From Flavobacterium tistrianum (GTDB taxonomy: Bacteria; Bacteroidota; Bacteroidia; Flavobacteriales; Flavobacteriaceae), in contig NZ_QJRH01000067.1 of NCBI RefSeq assembly GCF_003254545.1, forward strand, positions 1 to 64,000: a DNA stretch of 64,000 nucleotides, written 5' to 3'. This document shows positions 26,448 through 35,097 of this stretch, one piece after another. Position numbers and translations under genes: made by a program. The notes under the pieces were generated by a model, which saw only the letters and a program-made list of their open reading frames with translations, searched no databases and had not been told where the DNA came from. Position 1 is the first letter of the stretch. Each line of letters begins with the position of its first letter.

Positions 26448-26489
26448 TAGTCAAATTTACCATAAGATAAATTCAAATTGACTATAAGT
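26443..26489. promoter_or_regulatory. Inverted repeat, candidate operator of the PUL
   Basis: The left arm ACTTGTAGTCAAATTT (26443-26458) and right arm AAATTGACTATAAGT (26475-26489) are inverted copies, differing by one substitution and one base. The left arm overlaps the candidate -7 box. It fits a dimeric repressor site, possibly for the divergent Nudix regulators. Confidence 0.5.
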
Positions 26490-26528
26490 AAAAAAGACAA
26501 AACTACACTTAACTTAAACTTACCACAA

Positions 26529-26732
26529 ATGTTTTTTCTAAAAATTGATTTAAATAGCTTTTTGATGAGATTACCATCATCAAATTCTGCCGAAAGAATC
26601 GATTTTGAAGTTTTAAAAATGCTTGTTTTTAAAACGCGTGTTTATAGTCAGCAAGCACTAAATGTTGGAAATGAGATTCAGGCCCTCATTTTTGGCATGA
26701 CCTGCTTGGGAAGTTTTTCCGGATTTCTCTAG
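26529..26732 (+). CDS. Possible small protein upstream of susC
   Basis: ATG 26529 opens a 67-residue frame (an in-frame TTG lies upstream at 26478). Its middle part (AERIDFEVLKMLVFKTR, then QQALNVGNEIQALIFG) has a balanced composition, unlike the low-complexity frames around it. The ATG is preceded by the word AACTTAAACTTA that also precedes the susC ATG. No family is recognised and there is no signal peptide. It may be a leader ORF of the PUL transcript or a chance frame. Confidence 0.3.
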   Translation: MFFLKIDLNSFLMRLPSSNSAERIDFEVLKMLVFKTRVYSQQALNVGNEIQALIFGMTCLGSFSGFL

Positions 26733-26777
26733 GGTAAAAAAACACTAACTATAACTTAAACTTAATCAATTCTTATT

Positions 26778-29700
26778 ATGAAAAGCAAAAATTGTATTAA
26801 AACAACAAAGCTTCCATATTTTATGGCGGTGCTGCTTAGCGTATTTATGATGCAGTTTGGATTTGCTCAAGAATCCAAAACTGTAAGCGGGACAATTACC
26901 TCTTCCGAAGATGGATTTGGAGTTCCAGGAGCAACTGTACAAGTACAGGGAACAAAATCGAGTACTGTTACCGATTTTGACGGAAAATATAAAGTCGAGG
27001 CTAAAGCAGGCGATGTTTTGGTAATCACTTTTGTGGGTTTCAAGTCGCAAAATATTACGGTTGGAACTCAAAAAGTAATCAATGCGGTTTTGCAGCCAGA
27101 AACTGCAGAGCTTAAAGAAATTGTAGTAATCGGTTACGGTACTCAAAAGAAGAAAGTAAATACTGCGGCAACTTCTTTGGTGTCAGGAAAAGACATTCAG
27201 CAAGTTGCGAGTCTTGATGTTGTAAATGCTTTACAAGGTCAAGCTTCTGGGGTTTCTGTAACTTCATCTTCTGGACAGCCAGGTGCGAATATGGTGGTAA
27301 ATATTCGTGGAGCAGGTACAGCAGGAAACAGCGATCCGCTTTATGTAGTTGATGGTGTAGTAGTAGATAACGGAATTGGATATCTTGATCCATCTGTTAT
27401 TGAAAGGGTAGACGTTTTAAAAGATGCTTCTGCAGCTTCTATCTACGGAGCAAGAGCGGCAAACGGAGTTATCTTGGTTACTACTAAAAAAGGAAAAGAT
27501 GGTAAAATGAATGTGTCTTTAAGTTCTTATACAGGTTTTCAGCAGATTGCTAAAAAACTGGATTTGATGAATACACAGGAATATACTACAATCATGAACG
27601 AAGCTCGTGTAAATTCTGGATATGCTCCATTATACACAAAAGAGCAAATTGCTTCATTTCCTGATCACGACTGGCAAAAAGATTTATTCAACGAAGGCGC
27701 AATGAAACAAAATCACTCTCTTTTGATTACGGGAGGTGACGAAAAATCTACTATTGCAACTGGTTTATCTTACTACGGACAAGAAGGTATGATTGGTGGA
27801 TCTACTAACCAATCTCAATACGATCGTGTTACTTTTACAGTAAACTCTACTTCTGAAGTTATTAAAGGATATTTGAAAATTGGTGAAAACTTCACTTTAT
27901 CAAACATCAAATCTAGCGGTGTTGCAGATGATGGTATTTATAGCAATGCGATTAGAGCTTTCTTAAACGCTGCTCCAATAGATCAGCCATATGACGAAAA
28001 TGGAGATTTTGCACGTTCTATTATTTCTCAAGATGTGAGTAACCCAGTTGGATCTTTATACTACAACAACTTCAATCAGACTAAAACAAATCGTTATGTA
28101 GGTAATATTTTTGCTGAATTAAAATTTGCAAAAGACTTTACTTTCAGAACTAGTTATGGTGTTGATATGACAGACAGCAATTACCGTTCTTTCAGACCAG
28201 TTTATTCGCTTTCTTCAAATGATAATAATACCGTTTCTAGCGTAACTCAAAGTGCTACAAAATCTTTAGGATGGATTTTTGAGAACACGCTTCAATACAA
28301 ATTCAACATAGCCGACGCTCATAATTTTGATGTATTAGTGGGTACTTCTGCTAAAAAGAATACTTCTGATTATATGGAAGGTCAAGGTAGAAACTTAATT
28401 TTTGATGATTTCGAACATGCTTATTTAGATAATGCAAAAGATCCAACATCAAATGTGGTAAAAGGAAATCGTAAAGATTATGCGATTCAGTCTTACTTCG
28501 GACGTTTATTGTACGATTATAACAATAAATACTTATTCTCTGCAACAGTTCGTCGTGACGGTTCATCAGAATTTGGTCCAGATAACAAATATGCTATTTT
28601 CCCATCGTTCTCTGCAGGATGGAATTTAGATAAAGAAGCTTTCTTCAAAGAAAACAAAGTTTTAAATACTTTCAAATTAAGAGCAAGCTGGGGACAAAAT
28701 GGTAATGACCAATTTGCAAGAAGGTTTGCTTATATGTCAACGGTTAACTCAACAGATAAAACATATCATTTTGGAACCGGCGACGAAACTTTATTAGTAG
28801 GTTCAAGTCCAGATCAATTAGCAAACCGTAACTTAAAATGGGAAACTTCAGAGCAGTTAGACTTAGGTTTTGATGCTACATTGTTTACCAACTTTACTTT
28901 AACTTTTGATTACTATGACAAGAAAACAAAAGATTGGTTAGTATTGGCGTCTATCCCAACTTATGCTGGAGCAACTGCGCCTTACATTAATGGTGGAGAC
29001 GTAAGCAACAAAGGTTTTGAAATTGGTTTGTCTTATCGCACGCGTTTTGGAAAAGATTGGAATTTTGCTATCAATGCAAACCTTTCTCGTAACCAAAACG
29101 AAGTGTTGAAAATTGCTAACAATGAAGGAATTATTCATGGAGAGTCAAACGTTTTATTCCAAGGTTTAGATGAGATGAACCGTGTTGAGGTTGGAAAACC
29201 AATGGGTTATTTCTACGGATTAAAAACAGACGGAATTTTCCAAAATGCTACTGAAGTTGCAGCAGGTGTTCAGCCAAATGCACAGCCTGGAGACGTTCGT
29301 TTCGTAGACTTAAATGGAGACGGAAAAATCGACGCAAACGATAAAACTCAAATTGGAGATCCAAACCCAGATATTAACTATGGTGTTAATTTAGAATTGT
29401 CATACAAAGCTTTTGATTTCTCTATCAATACTTACGGTATCGCAGGAGGACAAAACGTTTTTGGAGTTCACGATTACACACGTGCTTACACAAACAACAC
29501 TACAGAAGTGTTAGGCAGATGGACAACTGAAGGGACTTCTAACAGAATTCCAAGAGTAACTTACGGAACTGATGCAAACGGGAATTACACTAAATTCTCA
29601 GATTTATATATTCAGGATTCAGATTTCTTCAGAATTAAAAATGCTACAATCGGATGTGATTTAACGAAGCTGACAACAAAACTTAGTTTCTTCAGTAAAT

Positions 29701-29867
29701 TCAGATTATATGTTGCAGGAAATAACCTTTACACATTCACAAAGTACAAAGGAATGGATCCAGAAATTGGTTTCGGAAACGTAAACCAGTCTTGGGCTAA
29801 AGGAATTGATGTTGGATATTATCCTCAGCCAAGAACCTATTTGATGGGTCTGAATGTTAACTTTTAA
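26778..29867 (+). CDS. SusC/RagA-family TonB-dependent outer membrane transporter
   Basis: 1029 residues. A signal peptide ends near FGFAQ. A carboxypeptidase-regulatory-like domain follows (~37-110, VSGTITSSEDGFGVPGATV), then a TonB-box-like ELKEIVVIGYGTQKK and a plug (VDGVVVDNGIGYLDPSVIERVDVLKDASAASIYGARAANGVI, split here only for description). The rest is a long beta-barrel ending in LMGLNVNF. Such proteins pair with a SusD lipoprotein to import glycan oligosaccharides with TonB energy. The susD gene starts 12 bases downstream. It is the first large gene of a PUL and is likely controlled by the divergent Nudix regulators. Confidence 0.96.
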   Translation: MKSKNCIKTTKLPYFMAVLLSVFMMQFGFAQESKTVSGTITSSEDGFGVPGATVQVQGTKSSTVTDFDGKYKVEAKAGDVLVITFVGFKSQNITVGTQKVINAVLQPETAELKEIVVIGYGTQKKKVNTAATSLVSGKDIQQVASLDVVNALQGQASGVSVTSSSGQPGANMVVNIRGAGTAGNSDPLYVVDGVVVDNGIGYLDPSVIERVDVLKDASAASIYGARAANGVILVTTKKGKDGKMNVSLSSYTGFQQIAKKLDLMNTQEYTTIMNEARVNSGYAPLYTKEQIASFPDHDWQKDLFNEGAMKQNHSLLITGGDEKSTIATGLSYYGQEGMIGGSTNQSQYDRVTFTVNSTSEVIKGYLKIGENFTLSNIKSSGVADDGIYSNAIRAFLNAAPIDQPYDENGDFARSIISQDVSNPVGSLYYNNFNQTKTNRYVGNIFAELKFAKDFTFRTSYGVDMTDSNYRSFRPVYSLSSNDNNTVSSVTQSATKSLGWIFENTLQYKFNIADAHNFDVLVGTSAKKNTSDYMEGQGRNLIFDDFEHAYLDNAKDPTSNVVKGNRKDYAIQSYFGRLLYDYNNKYLFSATVRRDGSSEFGPDNKYAIFPSFSAGWNLDKEAFFKENKVLNTFKLRASWGQNGNDQFARRFAYMSTVNSTDKTYHFGTGDETLLVGSSPDQLANRNLKWETSEQLDLGFDATLFTNFTLTFDYYDKKTKDWLVLASIPTYAGATAPYINGGDVSNKGFEIGLSYRTRFGKDWNFAINANLSRNQNEVLKIANNEGIIHGESNVLFQGLDEMNRVEVGKPMGYFYGLKTDGIFQNATEVAAGVQPNAQPGDVRFVDLNGDGKIDANDKTQIGDPNPDINYGVNLELSYKAFDFSINTYGIAGGQNVFGVHDYTRAYTNNTTEVLGRWTTEGTSNRIPRVTYGTDANGNYTKFSDLYIQDSDFFRIKNATIGCDLTKLTTKLSFFSKFRLYVAGNNLYTFTKYKGMDPEIGFGNVNQSWAKGIDVGYYPQPRTYLMGLNVNF

Positions 29868-29879
29868 AATTTGAAAATC

Positions 29880-31460
29880 ATGAAAAGATATATAAAATTA
29901 TTTGCGCTTTCAAGCTTACTTACTTTAGGTGCTTGCTCACAGGATTTCTTGGAAAACGAACCATATACAGATAAAGTAACTGACAATTTTTATAAAACAC
30001 CTTCTGATGCTTTTGAAGGTCTTGTGGCAATTTATGATGTTTTGCAGCGTGAAGCTTACGGCGGACCTTTATTAATTAGTGAACAAGCTTCTGATGATTG
30101 CTTTGGAGGTTATGGTATTGCCGATGCTCAAACCGATATCGAATGGGATCGTTTCTTGTACGTTTCGGACAAAGATATGAACAAAGATGTTTGGTCAAAT
30201 GCTTATTTAGGAATTTACAGAGCTAATATTTTATTAGAAAACTTAGACAAAGTAAACTGGGGATCAGATACAGCTTTGAAAACTCGCTACGAAGCTGAGG
30301 CACGTTTCTTAAGAGCACATTTCCATTTTACAGCGGCTAAAATGTTTGGAGACATTATTCCATTAGATCATACAGTTACAACAAGTGAGTTCGAATTACC
30401 AAGACAAGCTCCAGAAGTTACGTATGCTTTAATAGCAAGCGATTTAAAATTTGCAGCAGATAATTTAGGTCCAGAAAACTACTCGCAAGCAGGAAATGCT
30501 AATTATGGGCGTATTACAAAATGGGCTGCAGAAGCATATTTGGCTAGAACATTCTTATTCTATACGGGAACATATGGCAAAGCAGATTTAGCTGGTGTGG
30601 TTTCTAAAGCTGAAGCAACTGCTTATATTAACGATGCAGTAAATAATAGCGGACATGGTTTAGTAGCTGATTTTGCTAATCTTTGGTTAGCAGCTTCTTT
30701 CGAAAATTTTGCTGGAGAAGATAATACAGAAATGGTTTGGGCAGTTCGTTTTAATGGTTCAGGAAAAGGAAACTGGGATCTTCACGAAGGAAACCGTTTC
30801 CAAGTAAATATTGCGCCGCGTGGAGGTTCAATTGGAAAATATGCAACAGGATGGGGAGGAGCAACAGTGAATCCTAAGTTGGTAGAATCTTACGAAGCTG
30901 GCGATACTAGAAAAGCAGCTTCATTTATTGACTATGCTGGTGAAGGTTTAAATTTTGATGCACAAGCTAGAGAACAACGCCAGTACACAGGATATTCTTG
31001 GAAAAAATATTGCCCAATTACAAATGCGGCTGGAACAGCTGTTGTAGAGGCAAACGGAGGAAATTTCCAAATTGACAACTACCAAGATTATGCGATTATT
31101 CGTTTCTCTGATGTGTTGTTAATGGCTGCGGAGTTGAATTTATCGTCTAACCCAGCTTTAGCGCAAGCAGATTTTGACAGAGTACGTGACCGTGCTTTTA
31201 AAAACACTACTCACAGAAAAACAGCTAGTATAGAAAACATCATGAAAGAGCGTCAGCTAGAATTGGCTCTTGAAGGACTTCGTTACTTCGACTTAATCAG
31301 ACAAGGAATGCCTGCCATGAAAGCTGCTATTGATAACACAACAGGTGGTTCTCAGTTTGCAGTTACTTTTAGAACAGAGACTCAAGGTTGGTTACCATTA
31401 CCGCAATCGCAGATCATTCTTTCAAATGGTACAATAACTCAAAACCCAGGCTGGAATTAA
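29880..31460 (+). CDS. SusD/RagB-family glycan-binding lipoprotein
   Basis: The start is ATG 29880, which yields a clean lipoprotein signal (lipobox LTLGAC, C19, followed by SQDFLENEP); an upstream TTG at 29871 is less likely. 526 residues with TPR-like helices typical of SusD (YRANILLENLDKVNW, EARFLRAHFHFTAAKMFGDIIP) and the conserved C-terminal RQLELALEGLRYFDLIRQG. It caps the SusC barrel at the cell surface and captures oligosaccharides. It begins 12 bases after susC and ends 11 bases before the next lipoprotein gene, so the three are one operon. Confidence 0.96.
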   Translation: MKRYIKLFALSSLLTLGACSQDFLENEPYTDKVTDNFYKTPSDAFEGLVAIYDVLQREAYGGPLLISEQASDDCFGGYGIADAQTDIEWDRFLYVSDKDMNKDVWSNAYLGIYRANILLENLDKVNWGSDTALKTRYEAEARFLRAHFHFTAAKMFGDIIPLDHTVTTSEFELPRQAPEVTYALIASDLKFAADNLGPENYSQAGNANYGRITKWAAEAYLARTFLFYTGTYGKADLAGVVSKAEATAYINDAVNNSGHGLVADFANLWLAASFENFAGEDNTEMVWAVRFNGSGKGNWDLHEGNRFQVNIAPRGGSIGKYATGWGGATVNPKLVESYEAGDTRKAASFIDYAGEGLNFDAQAREQRQYTGYSWKKYCPITNAAGTAVVEANGGNFQIDNYQDYAIIRFSDVLLMAAELNLSSNPALAQADFDRVRDRAFKNTTHRKTASIENIMKERQLELALEGLRYFDLIRQGMPAMKAAIDNTTGGSQFAVTFRTETQGWLPLPQSQIILSNGTITQNPGWN

Positions 31461-31471
31461 TTCAAAACAAA

Positions 31472-32332
31472 ATGACTATGAAACGTATATTATATATTTT
31501 AATAGCAGCTGTTACAATTGGTTCGCTGTTATTTTCTTGTGAGGCAATTGAGGATCGCGAAAGCCTTCCAGCAGTTACTTTAACACCAGAAACACTCAAG
31601 TTTTCTATCACGCAAGATGCTACAAATAAAAATCTTATAAATCTTAAAAGTGACGATCCGACTGTTATTCCATTTTGGAAATATGTAGACGCAGCAGGAA
31701 ATGAATTAGGACACTCTAACAAAAGCAGCGATCAAGTAGTTCTTCCTTTTGCAGGAAAATATACTATTTATTACACCGCTTATACAAGAGGAGGTTCTGT
31801 AGAAGCTCCTCCAGTTGTGGTTAATATTGCCGAAAATGACGAAACTTATTTTAGAGACCCAAAATGGCAAATGCTGACAAATGGTGTCGACGGAAAAACA
31901 TGGGTTTTAGATTTTACAGATCCTGTTGGATGGGCTGGTTTAGACTACCCAGCAACATCTGGTGATAACTGGAGCTGGTTGCCAGATTATGCAAGCAACT
32001 CTTGGGTAATGGCTAATAAAAATTGGGGAGAAATGTATTTTGATTTAAATGGAAATTACAATACATCGGTTACTCAAACAGCGATTGCAAACAACAATCA
32101 AACAACAAAAAAAGGAACCTATTCATTTGATATTGCAAAAAATAAATTGGTTTTTAACGGTGGAGTACAAATGCTTTACGGTGGAGACTATTATGGAGAC
32201 TGCAGCAACTGGATCAGTGTAAAAGTGGTTGAGCTTACAGCAACATCTTTAAGATTAGCAGTAGTGCGCGATCAGAGTAGAACTGGTGAAGGAGTTTGTC
32301 TAATTGTATTCCACTACAAGCCGAAATCGTAA
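31472..32332 (+). CDS. Surface glycan-binding-type lipoprotein (SusE-like position)
   Basis: The start is ATG 31472 (ATG 31478 is also possible). A lipoprotein signal with LLFSC (C23) is followed by acidic EAIED, compatible with surface export. An N-terminal PKD/Ig-like domain (~40-130) is followed by a domain with many aromatics (NGVDGKTWVLDF, DNWSWLPDY and NWISVKVVEL) that could form a carbohydrate-binding beta-sandwich. 286 residues. It follows susD by 11 bases, the usual place of a third PUL lipoprotein that binds the polysaccharide. The ligand is not determinable here. No enzyme motif was seen. Confidence 0.8.
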   Translation: MTMKRILYILIAAVTIGSLLFSCEAIEDRESLPAVTLTPETLKFSITQDATNKNLINLKSDDPTVIPFWKYVDAAGNELGHSNKSSDQVVLPFAGKYTIYYTAYTRGGSVEAPPVVVNIAENDETYFRDPKWQMLTNGVDGKTWVLDFTDPVGWAGLDYPATSGDNWSWLPDYASNSWVMANKNWGEMYFDLNGNYNTSVTQTAIANNNQTTKKGTYSFDIAKNKLVFNGGVQMLYGGDYYGDCSNWISVKVVELTATSLRLAVVRDQSRTGEGVCLIVFHYKPKS

Positions 32333-32468
32333 GTTAGTTAGTTTTGAAGTCTCAGTCCTAAAAGCATTCGTAATGTTCTTTAAGACTGAGACTTAAATTA
32401 TTTATGGAGAAATAAATGAAACCATTTTTTATTTCTATCTTCAAATTCCAAAAAAAATAAAAGTACCT

Positions 32469-34955
32469 ATGCATATTAGAAAAAACATAAAAAATATAAG
32501 TTTATGGGCAATCGCAGCAGGAGTTTTTTTCTTGAATTCCTGTTCTAAAAAAGGAGATGCATTTGTAAACCGAAAAGTTTCTTTTAATGCAGACTGGAGC
32601 TTTCATCTCAATGATAGCATTATTGATAAAGATACAATTGGGGCTTCAACAAAATGGAGAACTTTAGATGTGCCTCACGATTGGAGCATCGAAGGAAAAT
32701 TTGATGAAAAAAGTCCTGGCGGTTATGGCGGAGGATCTCTAAATGGAGGTTTAGGCTGGTACAAAAAAATATTTAAAGTCGCTGCAGAAGACAGTACAAA
32801 AATAACTTCAATCACTTTTGATGGCGTTTACAGAAACAGCGAAGTTTGGGTAAACGGACATTATTTAGGAAAACGTCCAAACGGATATATAGGTTTTCAA
32901 TATGATATGTCGCCATATTTAAATTACGGAGACAAAAACAACGAAATAATTGTTAAGGTTGACAATTCAAAACAACCCAATTCACGTTGGTATTCAGGTT
33001 CAGGAATTTTTAGAAATGTCTGGATCGAAACTACCGATAAACTTCATGTGGGACAATGGGGAACCTATATTACAACTCCAAAAGTTACGGCTGAAAAGGC
33101 TTCTATAAGTATTGAAACAACAATTAAAAATCAATACAAAGAAGGTAAAAAAGCAACTGTAACGATTACTATTTTTAAAGAAGACAAAAAAGTAACGTCG
33201 GTTACTCAAGATATAACAATCAACGCCAACGAAAATCAAATTCTGAATCAAGCAGCAGAAGTTGAAAATCCGATTTTATGGTCAGATGAAAAACCAGAAT
33301 TGTACACAGCAGTTACCGAAATTTCGCTTGACGATAAAATCATAGATCAATACAAAACCACTTTCGGAATCAGAGATTTTAAATTCGATTTGAACAAAGG
33401 TTTTATTTTGAATGGAAAACAAGTCAAAATAAAAGGAGTTTGCATGCACCACGATTTAGGGCCATTAGGTTCTGCAATTAACACGCGTGCGATCGAACGT
33501 CAGTTAGAGATTTTGAAAGAAATGGGTGTAAACGGAATCAGAACTTCTCATAATCCGCCTGCACCTGAACTTTTAGATCTTTGCGATAAAATGGGTTTCA
33601 TTGTTATGGATGAAGCTTTCGACATGTGGAAACAAAACAAAACCAAATATGATTATGCAAATGATTGGGATAAATGGCACAGAATAGATTTAGCTGATCA
33701 ACTTCGCCGTGACCGCAACCATCCAAGTATTTTTATGTGGAGTATCGGAAATGAAATTCCAGAACAATGGAGCGAAACAGGTGTTGAAATTGCCAAAGAA
33801 TTGGCGGCAATTACTCGCCAGTATGATAAAACGCGTCCGTTGACTGCAGGAATGAATCCGCCAGTGAATATGAATATTGATGAAGTGACGTTACAGTTTG
33901 AGAAAAAGAATGTTTCGATTAATCCGCTTGCTGGATCTGGAGTTTTAGATTTAATTGGATACAATTATGCACATCAAACATTTGAACATCATCTAGAAAA
34001 CTTCCCAAAAACTCCTTTCATTGCAACCGAAACTACTTCGGGTTTGCAGACAAGAGGTTATTATGACGCTGTTTCTGATACAATAAAAAAATGGCCAGTA
34101 AGATGGGATCTTAAATTTACTGAAGGAAATCCTGGAAATACAGTTTCAGCTTATGATCAAGTTCAAACTCCTTGGGGATCTACACACGAAGCAACTTGGA
34201 AAATCATTAAAAAACATAATTTCTTAGCAGGAATGTACGTTTGGACAGGTTTCGATTATATAGGAGAACCAACGCCATACGAATGGCCATCGGTAAGTTC
34301 ATATTTCGGAATTGTAGATTTAGCTGGTTTCCCGAAAGATGTGTATTATATGTACCAAAGCGAATGGACAGACAAAACCGTTCTTCACGTTTTTCCACAT
34401 TGGAATTGGAAAGCTGGACAAACGGTTGACGTTTGGGCATACTACAATAATGCAGATGAAGTGGAGCTTTTTGTAAACGGAAAATCAGTTGGGAAAAGAG
34501 CTAAAAAAGGAGACGATTTACACGTAATGTGGAGAGTTCCTTTTGAAGCAGGAACACTAAAAGCAGTTTCTCGCAAAGGCGGAAAAGTGGTTTTAGAAAA
34601 AGAAATCAAAACGGCTGGAAATCCTTCACAATTAAAATTGACTGCCGACAGAAGTACCATTAAAGCAGATAAAAATGATTTGTCATTTATCACAGTTGAT
34701 ATTTTAGATGATAAAGGAACGATTGCTCCAAATGCGAATAACGAAATTAATTTCTCTCTAAAAGGAAATGGAAAAATAGTAGGCGTCTGCAGCGGAGATC
34801 CTGTAAGCCACGAAGCGTACAAAGCAAATAAACATACGGCTTTGGCTGGTAAATGTTTGGTTATTGTACAATCAGGAGATAAATCAGGAAGATTGGAATT
34901 AACAGCAAAAGCAAACGGATTGAAACAATCCACGATTGTAATTACAACAGAATAA
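32469..34955 (+). CDS. GH2 beta-galactosidase-like glycosidase, lipoprotein
   Basis: 828 residues, with a lipoprotein signal (FFLNSC, C25). GH2 sugar-binding, Ig-like and TIM-barrel domains lie in order, followed by a DUF4982-like and an Ig-like C-terminal domain. The acid/base is E429 in WSIGNEIP and the nucleophile E521 in IATETTSG. NGIRTSHNPPAPE and VPHDWSIEG are typical of Bacteroidota GH2 beta-galactosidases. Expected role: removal of terminal beta-linked galactose (or a related sugar) in the periplasm or at the surface. It lies 136 bases after the SGBP gene and before the GH31 gene, in a run of debranching enzymes. Confidence 0.92.
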   Translation: MHIRKNIKNISLWAIAAGVFFLNSCSKKGDAFVNRKVSFNADWSFHLNDSIIDKDTIGASTKWRTLDVPHDWSIEGKFDEKSPGGYGGGSLNGGLGWYKKIFKVAAEDSTKITSITFDGVYRNSEVWVNGHYLGKRPNGYIGFQYDMSPYLNYGDKNNEIIVKVDNSKQPNSRWYSGSGIFRNVWIETTDKLHVGQWGTYITTPKVTAEKASISIETTIKNQYKEGKKATVTITIFKEDKKVTSVTQDITINANENQILNQAAEVENPILWSDEKPELYTAVTEISLDDKIIDQYKTTFGIRDFKFDLNKGFILNGKQVKIKGVCMHHDLGPLGSAINTRAIERQLEILKEMGVNGIRTSHNPPAPELLDLCDKMGFIVMDEAFDMWKQNKTKYDYANDWDKWHRIDLADQLRRDRNHPSIFMWSIGNEIPEQWSETGVEIAKELAAITRQYDKTRPLTAGMNPPVNMNIDEVTLQFEKKNVSINPLAGSGVLDLIGYNYAHQTFEHHLENFPKTPFIATETTSGLQTRGYYDAVSDTIKKWPVRWDLKFTEGNPGNTVSAYDQVQTPWGSTHEATWKIIKKHNFLAGMYVWTGFDYIGEPTPYEWPSVSSYFGIVDLAGFPKDVYYMYQSEWTDKTVLHVFPHWNWKAGQTVDVWAYYNNADEVELFVNGKSVGKRAKKGDDLHVMWRVPFEAGTLKAVSRKGGKVVLEKEIKTAGNPSQLKLTADRSTIKADKNDLSFITVDILDDKGTIAPNANNEINFSLKGNGKIVGVCSGDPVSHEAYKANKHTALAGKCLVIVQSGDKSGRLELTAKANGLKQSTIVITTE

Positions 34956-34975
34956 TTTTTAAAATTTTAAATATA

Positions 34976-35074
34976 GCCACAGATTAGAAGGATTAAAAAG
35001 ATTTCAATCTGCATGATCTGCAAAATCTGCGAGAGAAAAGAAAAAAAATCCTTTGAATCCTTTTAATCTGTGGC
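34976..35074. repeat. ~100-bp hairpin repeat, copy A (GCCACAGATTA family)
   Basis: Inverted ends GCCACAGATTAGAAGGATT and AATCCTTTTAATCTGTGGC enclose AT-rich sequence with ATCTGC words. It fills most of the gap between the GH2 and GH31 genes. Related copies lie at 37577-37685 and 39783-39886. Confidence 0.85.
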
Positions 35075-35097
35075 AAAAAAAAAATAAAAACTAACCC

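Larger units (their letters stand above)
26162..26777. other. Regulatory intergenic region between the Nudix regulators and susC
   Basis: 616 bases without a confident gene. It holds the promoter/operator region described at 26415-26489, a possible small ORF at 26529-26732, and the leader word AACTTAAACTTA twice (26511-26522 and 26752-26763), each time just before an ATG. A short open frame at 26276-26470 has no coding character. Confidence 0.6.

Noticed and set aside
26276-26470. Open frame of 64 codons in the PUL regulatory gap
   Set aside because: Low-complexity, Phe/Tyr-rich translation and overlap with the promoter and operator region; no start context.
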